Shown here in pieces: positions 43,832 through 52,428 of a stretch of DNA of 64,000 nucleotides. The notes under the pieces are model-generated. The model was not told where the DNA came from. It did no database searches and saw only the letters and a program-made list of their open reading frames with translations. Both the position numbers and the translations under genes were made by a program. How positions within the stretch are numbered: the stretch's first letter is position 1; the number at the start of each line of letters is the position of its first letter. The stretch covers positions 30,862 to 94,861 of the forward strand of contig NZ_QRAP01000014.1 of NCBI RefSeq assembly GCF_003363015.1. The letters run 5' to 3'. The stretch comes from Enterobacillus tribolii. Lineage in GTDB: Bacteria > Pseudomonadota > Gammaproteobacteria > Enterobacterales > Enterobacteriaceae.

Positions 43832-44614
43832 TTAAATGAAACGTGCGCTGACGGAACCGATACTGCCCAGCGAGATGCTCAGGCAGTCCCCCGCGCCGAC
43901 GGGCACCATCGCCGCCAGTGAACCGGACAGGATCACTTCTCCCGCCTTCAGGGGGATCTCCAGCGCGCCCAGGGTATTCGCCAGCCACGCTACCGCATTG
44001 GCCGGATGCCCCAGCGCGGCGGCCCCTGCGCCCGTGGCAACCACTTCGCCGTTTTTCTCCAGCGTCATGCCGACCAGGGCCAGATCCAGCCCGCGGGGAG
44101 AAACCGCGTTGTCGCCCAGCACGATCAGGCCGGAGGAGGCGTTGTCGGCGACCGTATCCTGAATGCTGATTTTCCAGTCGCGGATGCGCGAATCGACCAC
44201 TTCGATGCACGGCACCACCAGCTCCGTTGCCGCCAGCGCATCGGCCAGCGTCACGCCGGGGCCGGTCAGATCCCGCTTCAGAATGAAGGCGATCTCGCCC
44301 TCCGCCTTGGGCGCGATCAGCGGCCGGACATCGAGGGCCGCGCCGTGGTCGTACACCATGCCGGACGTCAGCATGCCGAAGTCCGGTTGGTGCACGTCCA
44401 GCATCTGCATCACGACCTGGCTGGTGACGCCGATTTTCTTGCCGATGATGCGTTCCCCGGTCGCCTCCAGGCGGCGGGCGATCATGCGTTGCTGAATGCG
44501 GTAGGCGTCGGTGATGGTCAGCGACGCATCCTGCGCAATCAGCGGGCCGATAGCCGCCGCGTTTTTCCACGCCTCATACAGCGCATCGCCGTAATGCGCG
44601 ATTTTGTCATCCAT
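43832..44614 (-). CDS. 2-oxopent-4-enoate hydratase
   Basis: 260 residues, XylJ/DmpE/MhpD family and a paralogue of the neighbouring decarboxylase. Motifs: GKKIGVTSQVVMQMLDV, APKAEGEIAFIL, VPCIEVVDSRIRDWK, GAAALGHPANAVAWLAN. It adds water to 2-oxopent-4-enoate to give 4-hydroxy-2-oxovalerate, the aldolase substrate. The gene starts only 8 bases after the dehydrogenase stop, leaving no room for the hydrolase gene (xylF/dmpD) that stands here in TOL-type operons. Confidence 0.95.
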   Translation of the reverse strand: MDDKIAHYGDALYEAWKNAAAIGPLIAQDASLTITDAYRIQQRMIARRLEATGERIIGKKIGVTSQVVMQMLDVHQPDFGMLTSGMVYDHGAALDVRPLIAPKAEGEIAFILKRDLTGPGVTLADALAATELVVPCIEVVDSRIRDWKISIQDTVADNASSGLIVLGDNAVSPRGLDLALVGMTLEKNGEVVATGAGAAALGHPANAVAWLANTLGALEIPLKAGEVILSGSLAAMVPVGAGDCLSISLGSIGSVSARFI

Positions 44615-44622
44615 TTCTCACC

Positions 44623-46077
44623 TCACAGTTTGACGCAGACGTTGCGGGTTTCGGTATAGAACTCATAGGAGTGCGCCCCCCCTTCACGGCCGATGCCGGA
44701 CTGTTTGGCGCCGCCGAACGAGGTGCGCAGGTCGCGCAGGAACCAGCTGTTGATCCAGAAAATCCCGACGTTAATCCGGCTGCCCAGACGATGGGCGCGC
44801 CCGATGTCCTGCGTCCAGACGGTAGACGCCAGGCCGTATGGCGTATCGTTCGCCAGCGCAACGGCCTCTTCTTCGCTGTCGAACGGCGCCAGATGAACGC
44901 AGGGGCCGAAGATCTCTTCGCGGATCACCGCAGACGTCTCCGGCAGCCCGGTCCAGATGGTCGGTTTCACCCAGGCGCCTTCGGCCAGCGCGCCCGGCAG
45001 CGCCCAGCGTTCGCCGCCGGTAACCACCGTCGCGCCGTCAGCCACGGCTTTCTCATAGTAGGAGAGCACCTTGCGCTGATGCGCCAGCGACACCAGCGGC
45101 CCGAAGTTCATGCCGTCGTCGTAAGGGTTGCCCGGCTTCAGCGACTCGGCGCTTTGCTTCAGCGCGGCGACGAAGCGGTCGAAGATCGGGCGCTCCACAT
45201 AGACGCGCTCGGTGCCCAGGCACACCTGCCCGGTGTTTTCAAACGCCGAACGGGTAATCCCGGCCACCGCTTTGTCAAAGTCGCAGTCGGCAAACACGAT
45301 GCCGGCGTTTTTGCCGCCCATCTCCAGCGACACCGGGCGGACGCCCCTGGCCGCCGCTTTCATGATCACCTCGCCGGTACGCGTTTCCCCGGTAAAGGTG
45401 ATGCCATCAACGCCCGGATGTTCGGTGAGGAAGGCGCCTGCCGAATCCGGGCCGAAGCCATGCACCAGGTTGAACACGCCCGGCGGTACGCCGACGGTTT
45501 CCATCACCTCCGCCAGCAGCGTGGCCGTGGCGGGCGTCTCCTCCGAGGGCTTGACCACCACCGTGTTGCCGCAGGCCAGCGCCGGGCCGACCTTCCAGGT
45601 CATCAGCAACAGCGGCAGGTTCCACGGGCTGATGACGGCAATCACGCCGCGCGGCGTACGCACGCCGTAGTTCACCGCTTTGCCGCCGTCCGGCGTATCG
45701 AACATGTAGCTTTCGGTAGGGAAACGCTGGCTAAGATCGGCAAAGTCGCGGAAATTATCGCCGCCGCGCGGAATATCAACCCGGCTCGCCAGCGTTTTGG
45801 GTTTTCCCGTATCGGCGATTTCCGCCGCCAGAAAATCGTCGAAGCGGCGGCGGATTTCATCAGCGACGGCCACCAGCATGTTGCCGCGCGCGGCCTGCGT
45901 CATGCTGCCCCATGGGCCGTTCAGCGCCGCACGCGCCGCGTTGACCGCAGCGTCCACCTCCTCTTTGCCCGCCTCATGTACCAGCGCGACCAGGCTGTTA
46001 TCGATGGGGTTACGGTCTTCAAACTGCTTCGCCGTCGTTACCCACTGGCCGTTAATGTAGTTTCGGAATGCTTTCAT
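44623..46077 (-). CDS. 2-hydroxymuconic semialdehyde dehydrogenase
   Basis: 484 residues, NAD-dependent aldehyde dehydrogenase of the XylG/DmpC type. Motifs: ISPWNLPLLLMTWKVGPALACG, the NAD-site TFTGETRTG, the general-base glutamate in SLEMGGKN, and catalytic Cys286 in NTGQVCLGTER. It oxidises the yellow ring-fission product to 4-oxalocrotonate and thereby commits flux to the 4-oxalocrotonate branch. The N-terminus YINGQWVTTAKQFEDRNPID and full length are normal. Follows the ring-cleavage dioxygenase gene by 42 bases. Confidence 0.96.
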   Translation of the reverse strand: MKAFRNYINGQWVTTAKQFEDRNPIDNSLVALVHEAGKEEVDAAVNAARAALNGPWGSMTQAARGNMLVAVADEIRRRFDDFLAAEIADTGKPKTLASRVDIPRGGDNFRDFADLSQRFPTESYMFDTPDGGKAVNYGVRTPRGVIAVISPWNLPLLLMTWKVGPALACGNTVVVKPSEETPATATLLAEVMETVGVPPGVFNLVHGFGPDSAGAFLTEHPGVDGITFTGETRTGEVIMKAAARGVRPVSLEMGGKNAGIVFADCDFDKAVAGITRSAFENTGQVCLGTERVYVERPIFDRFVAALKQSAESLKPGNPYDDGMNFGPLVSLAHQRKVLSYYEKAVADGATVVTGGERWALPGALAEGAWVKPTIWTGLPETSAVIREEIFGPCVHLAPFDSEEEAVALANDTPYGLASTVWTQDIGRAHRLGSRINVGIFWINSWFLRDLRTSFGGAKQSGIGREGGAHSYEFYTETRNVCVKL

Positions 46078-46119
46078 TGCGCGTAACTCCTTGATGATAA
46101 ATGTTTCTCTTCCGGCGGG

Positions 46120-47055
46120 TCAGGTCACCACCGTCAGAAATGCTTCGTTCAGTTGGCGGGTGTGATAGAAGATGCCTTTGCCCAGCTCGTCCAGATCCCA
46201 GTGAATTACCGGCTTGTCGGGGTATTGGATGTAGCCGCCGCAGAAAACCTCGTTGCGGTTGCCGGACGGATCGAAGAAATAGATGGTGGTGCCGCGGGTG
46301 ATCCCGTGGCGGGTCGGCCCGATGTCCAGCGACACGTTGTTCATTGAGATCAGGTCAGCGGCGCGCAGCACGTCGTTCCAGGAGTCGAGGAAAAATGAGA
46401 TGTGGTGCAGCTTGCCCTTCTCCGGGTAGCGGATGAACGCCACGTCGTGCGCTTTGTTGGCGCAGGCGAAAAACGCCCCGGCCAGGCTGCCGTCGTTTTT
46501 ATCGACCACCTTCTCGCTCAGGTCAAAACCCAGTACCTCGGTGAACAGTTTGGTGGTGCCGTCAATGTCGTCCCCGTACAACAGGCAGTGATCGAAGCGG
46601 GTGGGAGACATGCCGATGACGCCGTGTTCCGGCCAGGGCTCCGGGTTCAGGTAGCCTACCTCGCTGGCGATCATCTCTTTTTCGGCGTACAGCTCCATGG
46701 TGTGTCCGGTCGGGATGACGAAGCTGAAGCGCTCCCCGGTGCCCGGATCGTCGCCGGCCGGCAACCATTTGCAGTCGCTGCACAGCCCGGACTCAATGAT
46801 GTCCAGCGACAGTTGCTTCATCACTTCCGGCGAGGTGACGCGCCAGCCCATGTAGTCGATGCCTGCCTGGCCGGCTTCGCGCAGGATTACGCTGTGATGT
46901 TCCCATTCATCCCAGGCCTTGAGAAACACCCGTCCCCGGCCGTCGCGGGCCACTTCGCGCAGCCCGACGATCGACGTGTAATGCTTAACGGCCTCTTCCA
47001 GATCCAGTACCCGTATGGCCACGTGGCCCGGGCGTAATACACCTTTAATCGGCAT
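46120..47055 (-). CDS. Catechol 2,3-dioxygenase
   Basis: 311 residues from the ATG at 47055 (AGGAGAAAGGAT upstream). Extradiol dioxygenase of the XylE/DmpB type in two VOC modules. The Fe(II) ligands are visible: His in RFDHCLLYGD, His in KLHHISFFLD and Glu in FFDPSGNRNEVFCGG. The start GVLRPGHVAIRVLDLEEAVKHY and the end LGKGIFYHTRQLNEAFLTVVT align with XylE throughout. It opens catechol next to the two hydroxyls, making 2-hydroxymuconic semialdehyde. The XylT-like ferredoxin encoded upstream would re-reduce its iron when oxidised. Confidence 0.96.
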   Translation of the reverse strand: MPIKGVLRPGHVAIRVLDLEEAVKHYTSIVGLREVARDGRGRVFLKAWDEWEHHSVILREAGQAGIDYMGWRVTSPEVMKQLSLDIIESGLCSDCKWLPAGDDPGTGERFSFVIPTGHTMELYAEKEMIASEVGYLNPEPWPEHGVIGMSPTRFDHCLLYGDDIDGTTKLFTEVLGFDLSEKVVDKNDGSLAGAFFACANKAHDVAFIRYPEKGKLHHISFFLDSWNDVLRAADLISMNNVSLDIGPTRHGITRGTTIYFFDPSGNRNEVFCGGYIQYPDKPVIHWDLDELGKGIFYHTRQLNEAFLTVVT

Positions 47056-47119
47056 ATCCTTTCTCCTCAATACGTTAGTTATTCAGGGGTAACGGTGGGC
47101 GAAGTCAGTCCGCGTGACG

Positions 47120-47431
47120 TCAGCCGTCGCTGAATTTTTCCAGCCGGTATTTCATTTTTCCGATTACTTTCAGCACCAGGCCACTTTCGGGATAACAGCG
47201 GCACGCCAGCACGATGCCCCGCCGCCGTTCCTCCGGCGTCAGCACGGCGGTACTCATTTTTCCGCAGCGCCAACTACCGGTCAGAATCTGTACCTTGCAG
47301 ATGCCGCAACCGCCGCCGCGGCAGCCGGCCGGAATGCCTTTTCCGCCCAGCCGCTCCATGCCGCGCAGCAGATCGTTCTCCGCCGCGCAGAGGTAGGTTT
47401 GGCGCGTGTTTTCAATTTCTATCCGGTGCAT
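47120..47431 (-). CDS. XylT-like [2Fe-2S] ferredoxin
   Basis: 103 residues, plant-type ferredoxin. The cluster cysteines are seen in AGCRGGGCGICKV and the distal VLACRCYP. In the TOL and nah/dmp systems this small ferredoxin reactivates catechol 2,3-dioxygenase that has lost its ferrous state, especially after exposure to substituted catechols. Its position directly before the dioxygenase gene is exactly that of xylT before xylE. It is not the electron carrier of the ring-hydroxylating enzyme, whose reductase has its own 2Fe-2S domain. Confidence 0.92.
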   Translation of the reverse strand: MHRIEIENTRQTYLCAAENDLLRGMERLGGKGIPAGCRGGGCGICKVQILTGSWRCGKMSTAVLTPEERRRGIVLACRCYPESGLVLKVIGKMKYRLEKFSDG

Positions 47432-47435
47432 AGCG

Positions 47436-48221
47436 CTAACCCAGATCGCCGCCGGCGACCGGAAGAACGGTGCCCGTGATGTAGCTGGCTTCGTCGCTGG
47501 CTAAAAACAGGATGGCGTTGGCCTGCTCCGCCAGCGTGCCGTAGCGGTGCATCAGGCTGCTGTTGACGGTTTGATCGACGATTTGCTGATACCACGCCGC
47601 TTCCTGCTGGTCGGCGACCTCGTTGTTACGCGGCGTCAGCCGGGGCGGCGCGTCGGTGCCGCCGGGCGCGGTGGCGTTAATACGGATGCCGTGCTGCGTG
47701 TATTCCAGCGCCAGCGACTGGGTCAACGCGTTAATGCCGCCCTTGGCCGCCGCGTAAGGCGCCCGGTTGACGCCGCGCGTGGCGACGGATGACACGTTGA
47801 CGATCGCGCCGCCCTTTTGCTCCAGCATCAGGGGCAGCACCGCGCGGCATCCCCACAGGGTCGGAAACAATGAGCGGCGGATTTCCGCCTCAACCTGTTC
47901 CGGCCGGTAATGGGCGTAGGGGCGCGCCCAGATGGTTCCGCCGACGTTGTTGACCAGCACGTCGATGCGGCCGTAGCGGCGGTGAACCTGCGCGATGGCC
48001 TGCTCGGTTTGCGCCCATTGCTCCAGGTCAGCCAGAACGGTAATCACCTCCGCACCCTCTGCGGCTAACACGCGCGCCACGTCGTTGACGTAACCGGCGC
48101 GGTCAATCAATGCCAGACGGGCGCCTTCGGCGGCGGCCTGCGCGGCAACCTGTTTGCCGATGCCCTGCGCCGCGCCGGTAATAACGACGACTTTGCCGGT
48201 AAAACGTGCTCGCTGTGTCAT
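47436..48221 (-). CDS. benD: cis-1,2-dihydroxycyclohexadiene carboxylate dehydrogenase (BenD/XylL-like)
   Basis: 261 residues from the ATG at 48221 with GGGAGGAAG upstream. Short-chain dehydrogenase: NAD site VVITGAAQGIGKQ, structural NNVGGTIWARPY, catalytic Ser in VNVSSVATRG and YAAAKGG (Tyr-x3-Lys). It oxidises and decarboxylates the cis-diol made from benzoate, yielding catechol. Presence of this enzyme argues against anthranilate dioxygenase, whose diol collapses spontaneously. Ends 4 bases before the ferredoxin gene. Confidence 0.92.
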   Translation of the reverse strand: MTQRARFTGKVVVITGAAQGIGKQVAAQAAAEGARLALIDRAGYVNDVARVLAAEGAEVITVLADLEQWAQTEQAIAQVHRRYGRIDVLVNNVGGTIWARPYAHYRPEQVEAEIRRSLFPTLWGCRAVLPLMLEQKGGAIVNVSSVATRGVNRAPYAAAKGGINALTQSLALEYTQHGIRINATAPGGTDAPPRLTPRNNEVADQQEAAWYQQIVDQTVNSSLMHRYGTLAEQANAILFLASDEASYITGTVLPVAGGDLG

Positions 48222-48235
48222 GTTCTTCCTCCCGC

Positions 48236-49258
48236 TCAGGATGCCGCTTTCAGGCTGGGCGCAAATTTCTCGTAGTAGAAATTTGCCGGGGTTATTCCCT
48301 GCTGCGTAAAGTGGCGCATCACGGCGTCGACCATCGGCGGCGGGCCGCACAGATACACATCGACATCGCCGTCGTTGAGCATTTCAGGGGAGAAATGCCG
48401 GGTAACGTACCCTTTGCGCGCATGGGATGAGGCGTCATCGGCGACCACGGTCAGGTAACGGAACTGCGGCAGGCGCTGCGCCGCGGCATCCAGCGCGTCC
48501 AGCTTCACCAGATCGTCGTCATGCGTGACGCCGTAAATCAGGTTGACCGGCTGGTCGCACCCGGTTTGCGCCAGGGACTCCAGCATAGACAGGAACGGCG
48601 CCAGCCCGGTGCCGCCGGCCAGGAACAGCAGAGGACGGGTCGCCGGACGCAGGTAAAAACTGCCCATCGGCCCGGTGAGGGAGAGCGCGTCGCCCGGTCG
48701 CCAGGCGTGTTGTAAGTAGCCGCTCATCAGGCCGCCCGGCACGTTGCGGATCAGGAACGCGAGATCGCCGCTGCCCGGCAGGGAGCTGAACGAATAGGCC
48801 CGCACCTGCGTACTGCCGGGAACCTGAATGTTGACGTACTGACCCGGCAGAAATTGCAGCTCCTGCCCCGGCGCCAGCCGCAGGCACAGCTCCGTCGCGC
48901 TGTCGGAAAGCGGCCGGACGGCGGCCAGCGTGGTGCAGTAGCTTCTTACGCCGGTTTTGCATTGGGCGGATGACAACGGTACGTCGATCACGCAGTCCGA
49001 CATCGGCACCATCTGGCAGGTGAGCACCTGCCGCTGACTCGCTTCCCACCCGGACAACGCCTCTTCGAGATAATCATCGCCGAGCGAATACTCGCCCTGC
49101 CCGCAGCGGCATTTGCAGGTGCCGCACACGCCGTCGGAGCAATCCATCGGCAGGTTGACCTGCTGGCGGTAGGCGGCATCCAGCACTTTTTCACCGGGAT
49201 AACACTCAATGAAGTTGGTAACGCCATCTTCAAAATTCAGGGCAACGGTATACGCCAT
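48236..49258 (-). CDS. benC: Benzoate/toluate dioxygenase reductase (BenC/XylZ-like)
   Basis: 340 residues. N-terminal plant-type [2Fe-2S] domain with Cys40, Cys45, Cys48 and Cys81 (MDCSDGVCGTCKC, VLTCQM), then an FAD domain (QYVNIQVPGSTQVRAYSFSS, RAYS flavin motif) and an NAD domain (LLFLAGGTGLAPFLSML, VYLCGPPPMVDAV). It passes electrons from NADH to the Rieske oxygenase. Full length and intact. Ferredoxin and reductase being on one chain marks a class IB ring-hydroxylating system. Confidence 0.94.
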   Translation of the reverse strand: MAYTVALNFEDGVTNFIECYPGEKVLDAAYRQQVNLPMDCSDGVCGTCKCRCGQGEYSLGDDYLEEALSGWEASQRQVLTCQMVPMSDCVIDVPLSSAQCKTGVRSYCTTLAAVRPLSDSATELCLRLAPGQELQFLPGQYVNIQVPGSTQVRAYSFSSLPGSGDLAFLIRNVPGGLMSGYLQHAWRPGDALSLTGPMGSFYLRPATRPLLFLAGGTGLAPFLSMLESLAQTGCDQPVNLIYGVTHDDDLVKLDALDAAAQRLPQFRYLTVVADDASSHARKGYVTRHFSPEMLNDGDVDVYLCGPPPMVDAVMRHFTQQGITPANFYYEKFAPSLKAAS

Positions 49259-49288
49259 CGCATTTACCTCACATACGATTCATCGTTT

Positions 49289-49777
49289 TCAAACGTGATA
49301 AATATCAATAACCTGATTGATATAGTCGTTGTTGAGCCGGATCTTTTTCTTCACGATGCCCGGCCTGCCGTCGCGCATCTCCAGCGTGCAGTGGGTGGTG
49401 CCGAAATACATGTCGGTGCTGTGATAACGGTGGCTGTAGGTCACCCAGTTGTAGCGCACCTCGGCGCGCTGCCCGTCGCCGGACAACATTTCGACGTTGC
49501 CGATCATGTGAGTGGTGCGTGGCTCCGGCGTGCTGGCGCTGGAACGTTCAGTCTTGATGCGGTACACCCGGTCTTCCAGACCGCCGCGGCTGGGGTAATA
49601 CATCAGCGACATCTGCGTTTGCGGATCGTCCGTCTGCCGGTCGTCGTCTCCCCAGCAGGGCATCCAGTATTCGACGTTCGGGCTGTAGCAGCTCAGCCAT
49701 TCGTCCCACTGGCGATCGTCAAGCTGACGGGCTTCGTAACAGAGAAACGCGGTGATGGATTGCAGGTCGAGGCTCAT
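49289..49777 (-). CDS. benB: Benzoate/toluate dioxygenase small subunit (BenB/XylY-like)
   Basis: 162 residues of the NTF2-like beta-subunit fold: ITAFLCYEARQLDDRQWDEWL, YSPNVEYWMPCW, SLMYYPSRGGLEDRVYRI, RTTHMIGNVEML. It supports the alpha3beta3 structure and has no cofactor. The start overlaps the benA stop by 4 bases (ATGA), so both subunits are made together. YYPSRGGLEDRV is the usual signature of BenB. Confidence 0.94.
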   Translation of the reverse strand: MSLDLQSITAFLCYEARQLDDRQWDEWLSCYSPNVEYWMPCWGDDDRQTDDPQTQMSLMYYPSRGGLEDRVYRIKTERSSASTPEPRTTHMIGNVEMLSGDGQRAEVRYNWVTYSHRYHSTDMYFGTTHCTLEMRDGRPGIVKKKIRLNNDYINQVIDIYHV

Positions 49778-51156
49778 GGCATGATCTCCAGCGTCTGAAC
49801 AAGGGAAGCCTTCTCCGCCCTGGCTTTAGCGACGCCCGCCAGCATCGTTTTCTGCCAGTGGGCATGATGGGATATGTACAGCGCTTCATCCTCGGAGCGG
49901 CAGCCGCTCATGGCGGGATTCATACCGACAAAACGCGCGTGTTCATCGGCCCCTGCCTCCCAGTGTTTGGCGCCGCGGCTCAGATCGCTCCATTCAAGGT
50001 TTTCACCGTTGAAGCCCTGCTGGCAGGCGCGGAACTCTTCCAGATCGTCCGGCGTTCCCATGCCGCTGACGTTGAAGAAATCCTCATACTGGCGGATGCG
50101 CAGCGCACGCGAGGCGGCATCTTCCCCTTTGGGGCCGAAGCAATAAATCGTGACTTCGGTTTTATCCACGGCGATCGGCCTGAGCACCCGGATCTGCGAG
50201 GAGATCTGATCCATGATGTAAACGTTGGGATAGAGGCCCAGATTGCGGGTTTCATTGACCATCAGATCGGCGCGGCGTTCGCCGAATTCCTCCAGCAGGC
50301 GCCCGTGATGCTGATAAACGGGACGCACCTGCGGGTTGATAAGTTTGGTCCACAGCAGCAGGTGCCCGTGTTCAAAGCCATAGCCGCCGCCAATGCTTTT
50401 CGACCAGCAATTGGCATCGACGGCCTGAGTGCCGTTGTCCTCATAGTTGCGGCGCGTCATGGTGGAAACATAGTTCCAGTGCACCACGCCGACGTGGTAA
50501 CCGTCCGCGCCGTTCTCCGCCTGCAATTTCCAGTTAGCGTTATATACGTAGGTGGACGAACCGGGCAGAACCTCAAGCCCCTGCGGCGCCTGATCGACGA
50601 TGAGATCGAGGACGACCCGGGTGTCGCCCAGGTACTCTTCCAGCGGCAGCACGTCGTCGCTCAGGCTGCCGAACAGGAAGCCGCGATAAGACTGAAAACG
50701 CGGTAAGGCTTTGAGATCCTGCGCCCCTTCCTTTTTGAACGAGTCCGGATAATCTCCGGTGCTTTCGTCTTTGGCCTTCAGCAGCGCGCCGGTGCTGCTG
50801 AATGTCCAACCGTGAAACGGGCAGGTAAACGCGCTTTTGTTGCCCGACTTGCGGCGGCACAGGGTCGCGCCTTTGTGAGTACAGGCGTTGATCAGGCCGC
50901 GCAGTTCGCCGTTTTTATCGCGGGTAATGACGATCGGCTGGCGGCCGAGGGTCAGGGTCAGATAGTCGCCGGGTTCGGCGATCTGGCTTTCATGGGCCAG
51001 ATAAACCCAATTCCCTTCAAACACATATTTCATTTCCAGCTCAAACAGCGAGGCATCGGTAAATATCTTGCGGTTGCAACGATAAATACCTTTTTCCTTA
51101 TCGACCCAAAGCGCATTCTTTATTATTTCTTCCGCGTTATTAATTTGATTACTCAT
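49774..51156 (-). CDS. benA: Benzoate/toluate 1,2-dioxygenase large subunit (BenA/XylX-like)
   Basis: 460 residues. Rieske cluster ligands Cys92-x-His94 and Cys112-x2-His115 (ACTHKGATLC, CPFHGW); mononuclear iron ligands His221 and His226 with the bridging Asp218 (NGADGYHVGVVH). It adds both atoms of O2 to the ring of benzoate or a substituted benzoate. Sequence cannot separate benzoate from toluate or halobenzoate specificity. It is the first gene of the operon, so the operon promoter lies in 51157-51606. Its 5' end is more AT-rich than the following genes. Confidence 0.94.
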   Translation of the reverse strand: MSNQINNAEEIIKNALWVDKEKGIYRCNRKIFTDASLFELEMKYVFEGNWVYLAHESQIAEPGDYLTLTLGRQPIVITRDKNGELRGLINACTHKGATLCRRKSGNKSAFTCPFHGWTFSSTGALLKAKDESTGDYPDSFKKEGAQDLKALPRFQSYRGFLFGSLSDDVLPLEEYLGDTRVVLDLIVDQAPQGLEVLPGSSTYVYNANWKLQAENGADGYHVGVVHWNYVSTMTRRNYEDNGTQAVDANCWSKSIGGGYGFEHGHLLLWTKLINPQVRPVYQHHGRLLEEFGERRADLMVNETRNLGLYPNVYIMDQISSQIRVLRPIAVDKTEVTIYCFGPKGEDAASRALRIRQYEDFFNVSGMGTPDDLEEFRACQQGFNGENLEWSDLSRGAKHWEAGADEHARFVGMNPAMSGCRSEDEALYISHHAHWQKTMLAGVAKARAEKASLVQTLEIMP

Positions 51157-51606
51157 GTAATATCTCCACCAGTCGGCTGCCGGAAACGACGCACCACCGT
51201 CATTGCATTTAATGCACGGATGCGTTTATTTGGATTGATAGATTCCGGGATAATATAAAAACCGGACAATAACGTTAAAATTGTAATAATGGCGTTATAT
51301 GCTGAACGCGCGATTTCGGAAAATTAATATTTCAATAATTAATAAGGACACATTTACTCCCGACAGTAAAACAGGAAGATAAATTCAGACTAAAGCCAGC
51401 GTTAAATGAAAATATAGAGCGGCAACCCTCTGCGTCAATAACACCGCCTGAAATAGCGTGCGATTATCGAACAAAATGTTATTGATATGTTATTAATGTG
51501 ATCGATGTGGGAAAACCGATAAGAGTCGATGGATGATAAGGCGGTAAAGGGTGTAGTCATGATGTTACTCTCTTGAAAGGCGATATCGCAGCGGGGAATA
51601 AATAGC
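51157..51606. promoter_or_regulatory. Divergent control region of the catabolic operon and its regulator
   Basis: 450 AT-rich bases between benA (-) and the IclR-type gene (+), with no open frame of substance. It must hold both promoters. It contains the exact PcaR-box match at 51458-51472 and a weaker related sequence GCGCGATTTCGGA at 51308-51320, nearer to benA. Promoter hexamers were not assigned with confidence. Confidence 0.7.
51458..51472 (-). promoter_or_regulatory. Exact 15-bp PcaR-box (IclR-type operator)
   Basis: On the - strand the bases read GTTCGATAATCGCAC, an imperfect palindrome (CGATAATCG core) identical to the site I recall for PcaR of Pseudomonas putida, an IclR-family regulator of protocatechuate degradation. 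It lies 135 bases before the regulator start, fitting autoregulation, and about 300 bases from benA. Confidence 0.7.
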
Positions 51607-52428
51607 ATGGATACACATAATTTTAACACTAAGGAAACAACCGATACGCTAACGACGGCGCTCTCCATTGCTCACGGTGACCCTAACTTCATGCAGTCCC
51701 TCGCCCGCGGCCTTGAAATATTGCAATCATTTACCCCGCGCAGGCAGCGCCTGTCGGTATCGCAACTAAGTCAGAAAACACGGATATCACGCGCGGCGGT
51801 TCGTCGCTGTCTATATACCCTTTCAGCGCTGGGATTCGTTCATAGCATCGACGGGCGTAATTATGAACTGCTGCCCAGGGTACTGACGCTTGGTCATGCT
51901 TATTTAATGTCGACGCCGTTGGCTAAGGCGGCGCAAAATACGCTGGATCATTTATGCCAGACGCTGAACGAATGTTGTTCGGTTGCCATATTAGAAAGCG
52001 GTGATGCGCTGTATATCGCCAGGGCCTCAACCGGGCCGTCCATGAACATTGATTTAGGCAGGGGTTGCCGCCTGCCCGCCTATTGTTGCGCATTGGGAAA
52101 AATCTTATTATGCGGATTAACAAAGGAGGCGTTGGATGCCTATTTAGCGCGTACGGTATTTATTCCTCATACGCAATATACGATAACGAATGCCGACCAG
52201 CTGCGCGCAACGCTGGAAGAGATCCGCCGGCAGGGTTATGTGATTAACGATCAGCAGGTCGGGATTGGCCTGCGCTCCGTTGCGGTGCCGATGTATTCGT
52301 ATTCAGGCAGAGTCGTGGCGGCAATGAGCGTCGAGGTTCATGCATCTCAGGTGACGGTGAACGCACTGAAGGAGCGTATATTGCCGGCTTTGCAGCACGC
52401 GGCGGCGGATTTGGCGTTGATATTGTAA
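51607..52428 (+). CDS. IclR-family transcriptional regulator (PcaR/PobR-like)
   Basis: 273 residues. After a 25-residue leader, a winged helix-turn-helix (about 28-90; FMQSLARGLEILQSF, SVSQLSQKTRISRAAVRRCLYTL) and an IclR effector domain (about 105-270; YIARASTGPSMNIDLGRGCRLPAYCCALGKILL quoted in part, LRSVAVPMYSYSGRVVAAMSVEVH). The opening MQSLARGLxxLQSF is typical of the PcaR/PobR/CatR subgroup, which binds aromatic acids or pathway intermediates. It faces the ben-meta operon and replaces the AraC-type activators (BenR, XylS) that control comparable operons in Pseudomonas. Confidence 0.92.
   Translation: MDTHNFNTKETTDTLTTALSIAHGDPNFMQSLARGLEILQSFTPRRQRLSVSQLSQKTRISRAAVRRCLYTLSALGFVHSIDGRNYELLPRVLTLGHAYLMSTPLAKAAQNTLDHLCQTLNECCSVAILESGDALYIARASTGPSMNIDLGRGCRLPAYCCALGKILLCGLTKEALDAYLARTVFIPHTQYTITNADQLRATLEEIRRQGYVINDQQVGIGLRSVAVPMYSYSGRVVAAMSVEVHASQVTVNALKERILPALQHAAADLALIL

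Noticed and set aside
43821..44570. N-terminal extension of the 4-oxalocrotonate decarboxylase frame
   Set aside because: It is a low-quality Arg/Gly/Pro-rich shadow of the hydratase gene in another frame; the ATG at 43820 has a clear AAGGAG and matches family starts.
49289..51156. Anthranilate dioxygenase as identity of the benAB genes
   Set aside because: A dedicated cis-diol dehydrogenase gene and XylT/XylE partners follow, which anthranilate dioxygenase does not need; benzoate/toluate type fits better.
51435..51668. 77-codon open frame on the - strand over the start of the IclR gene
   Set aside because: Overlaps the control region and regulator start, has no ribosome site and no family resemblance.
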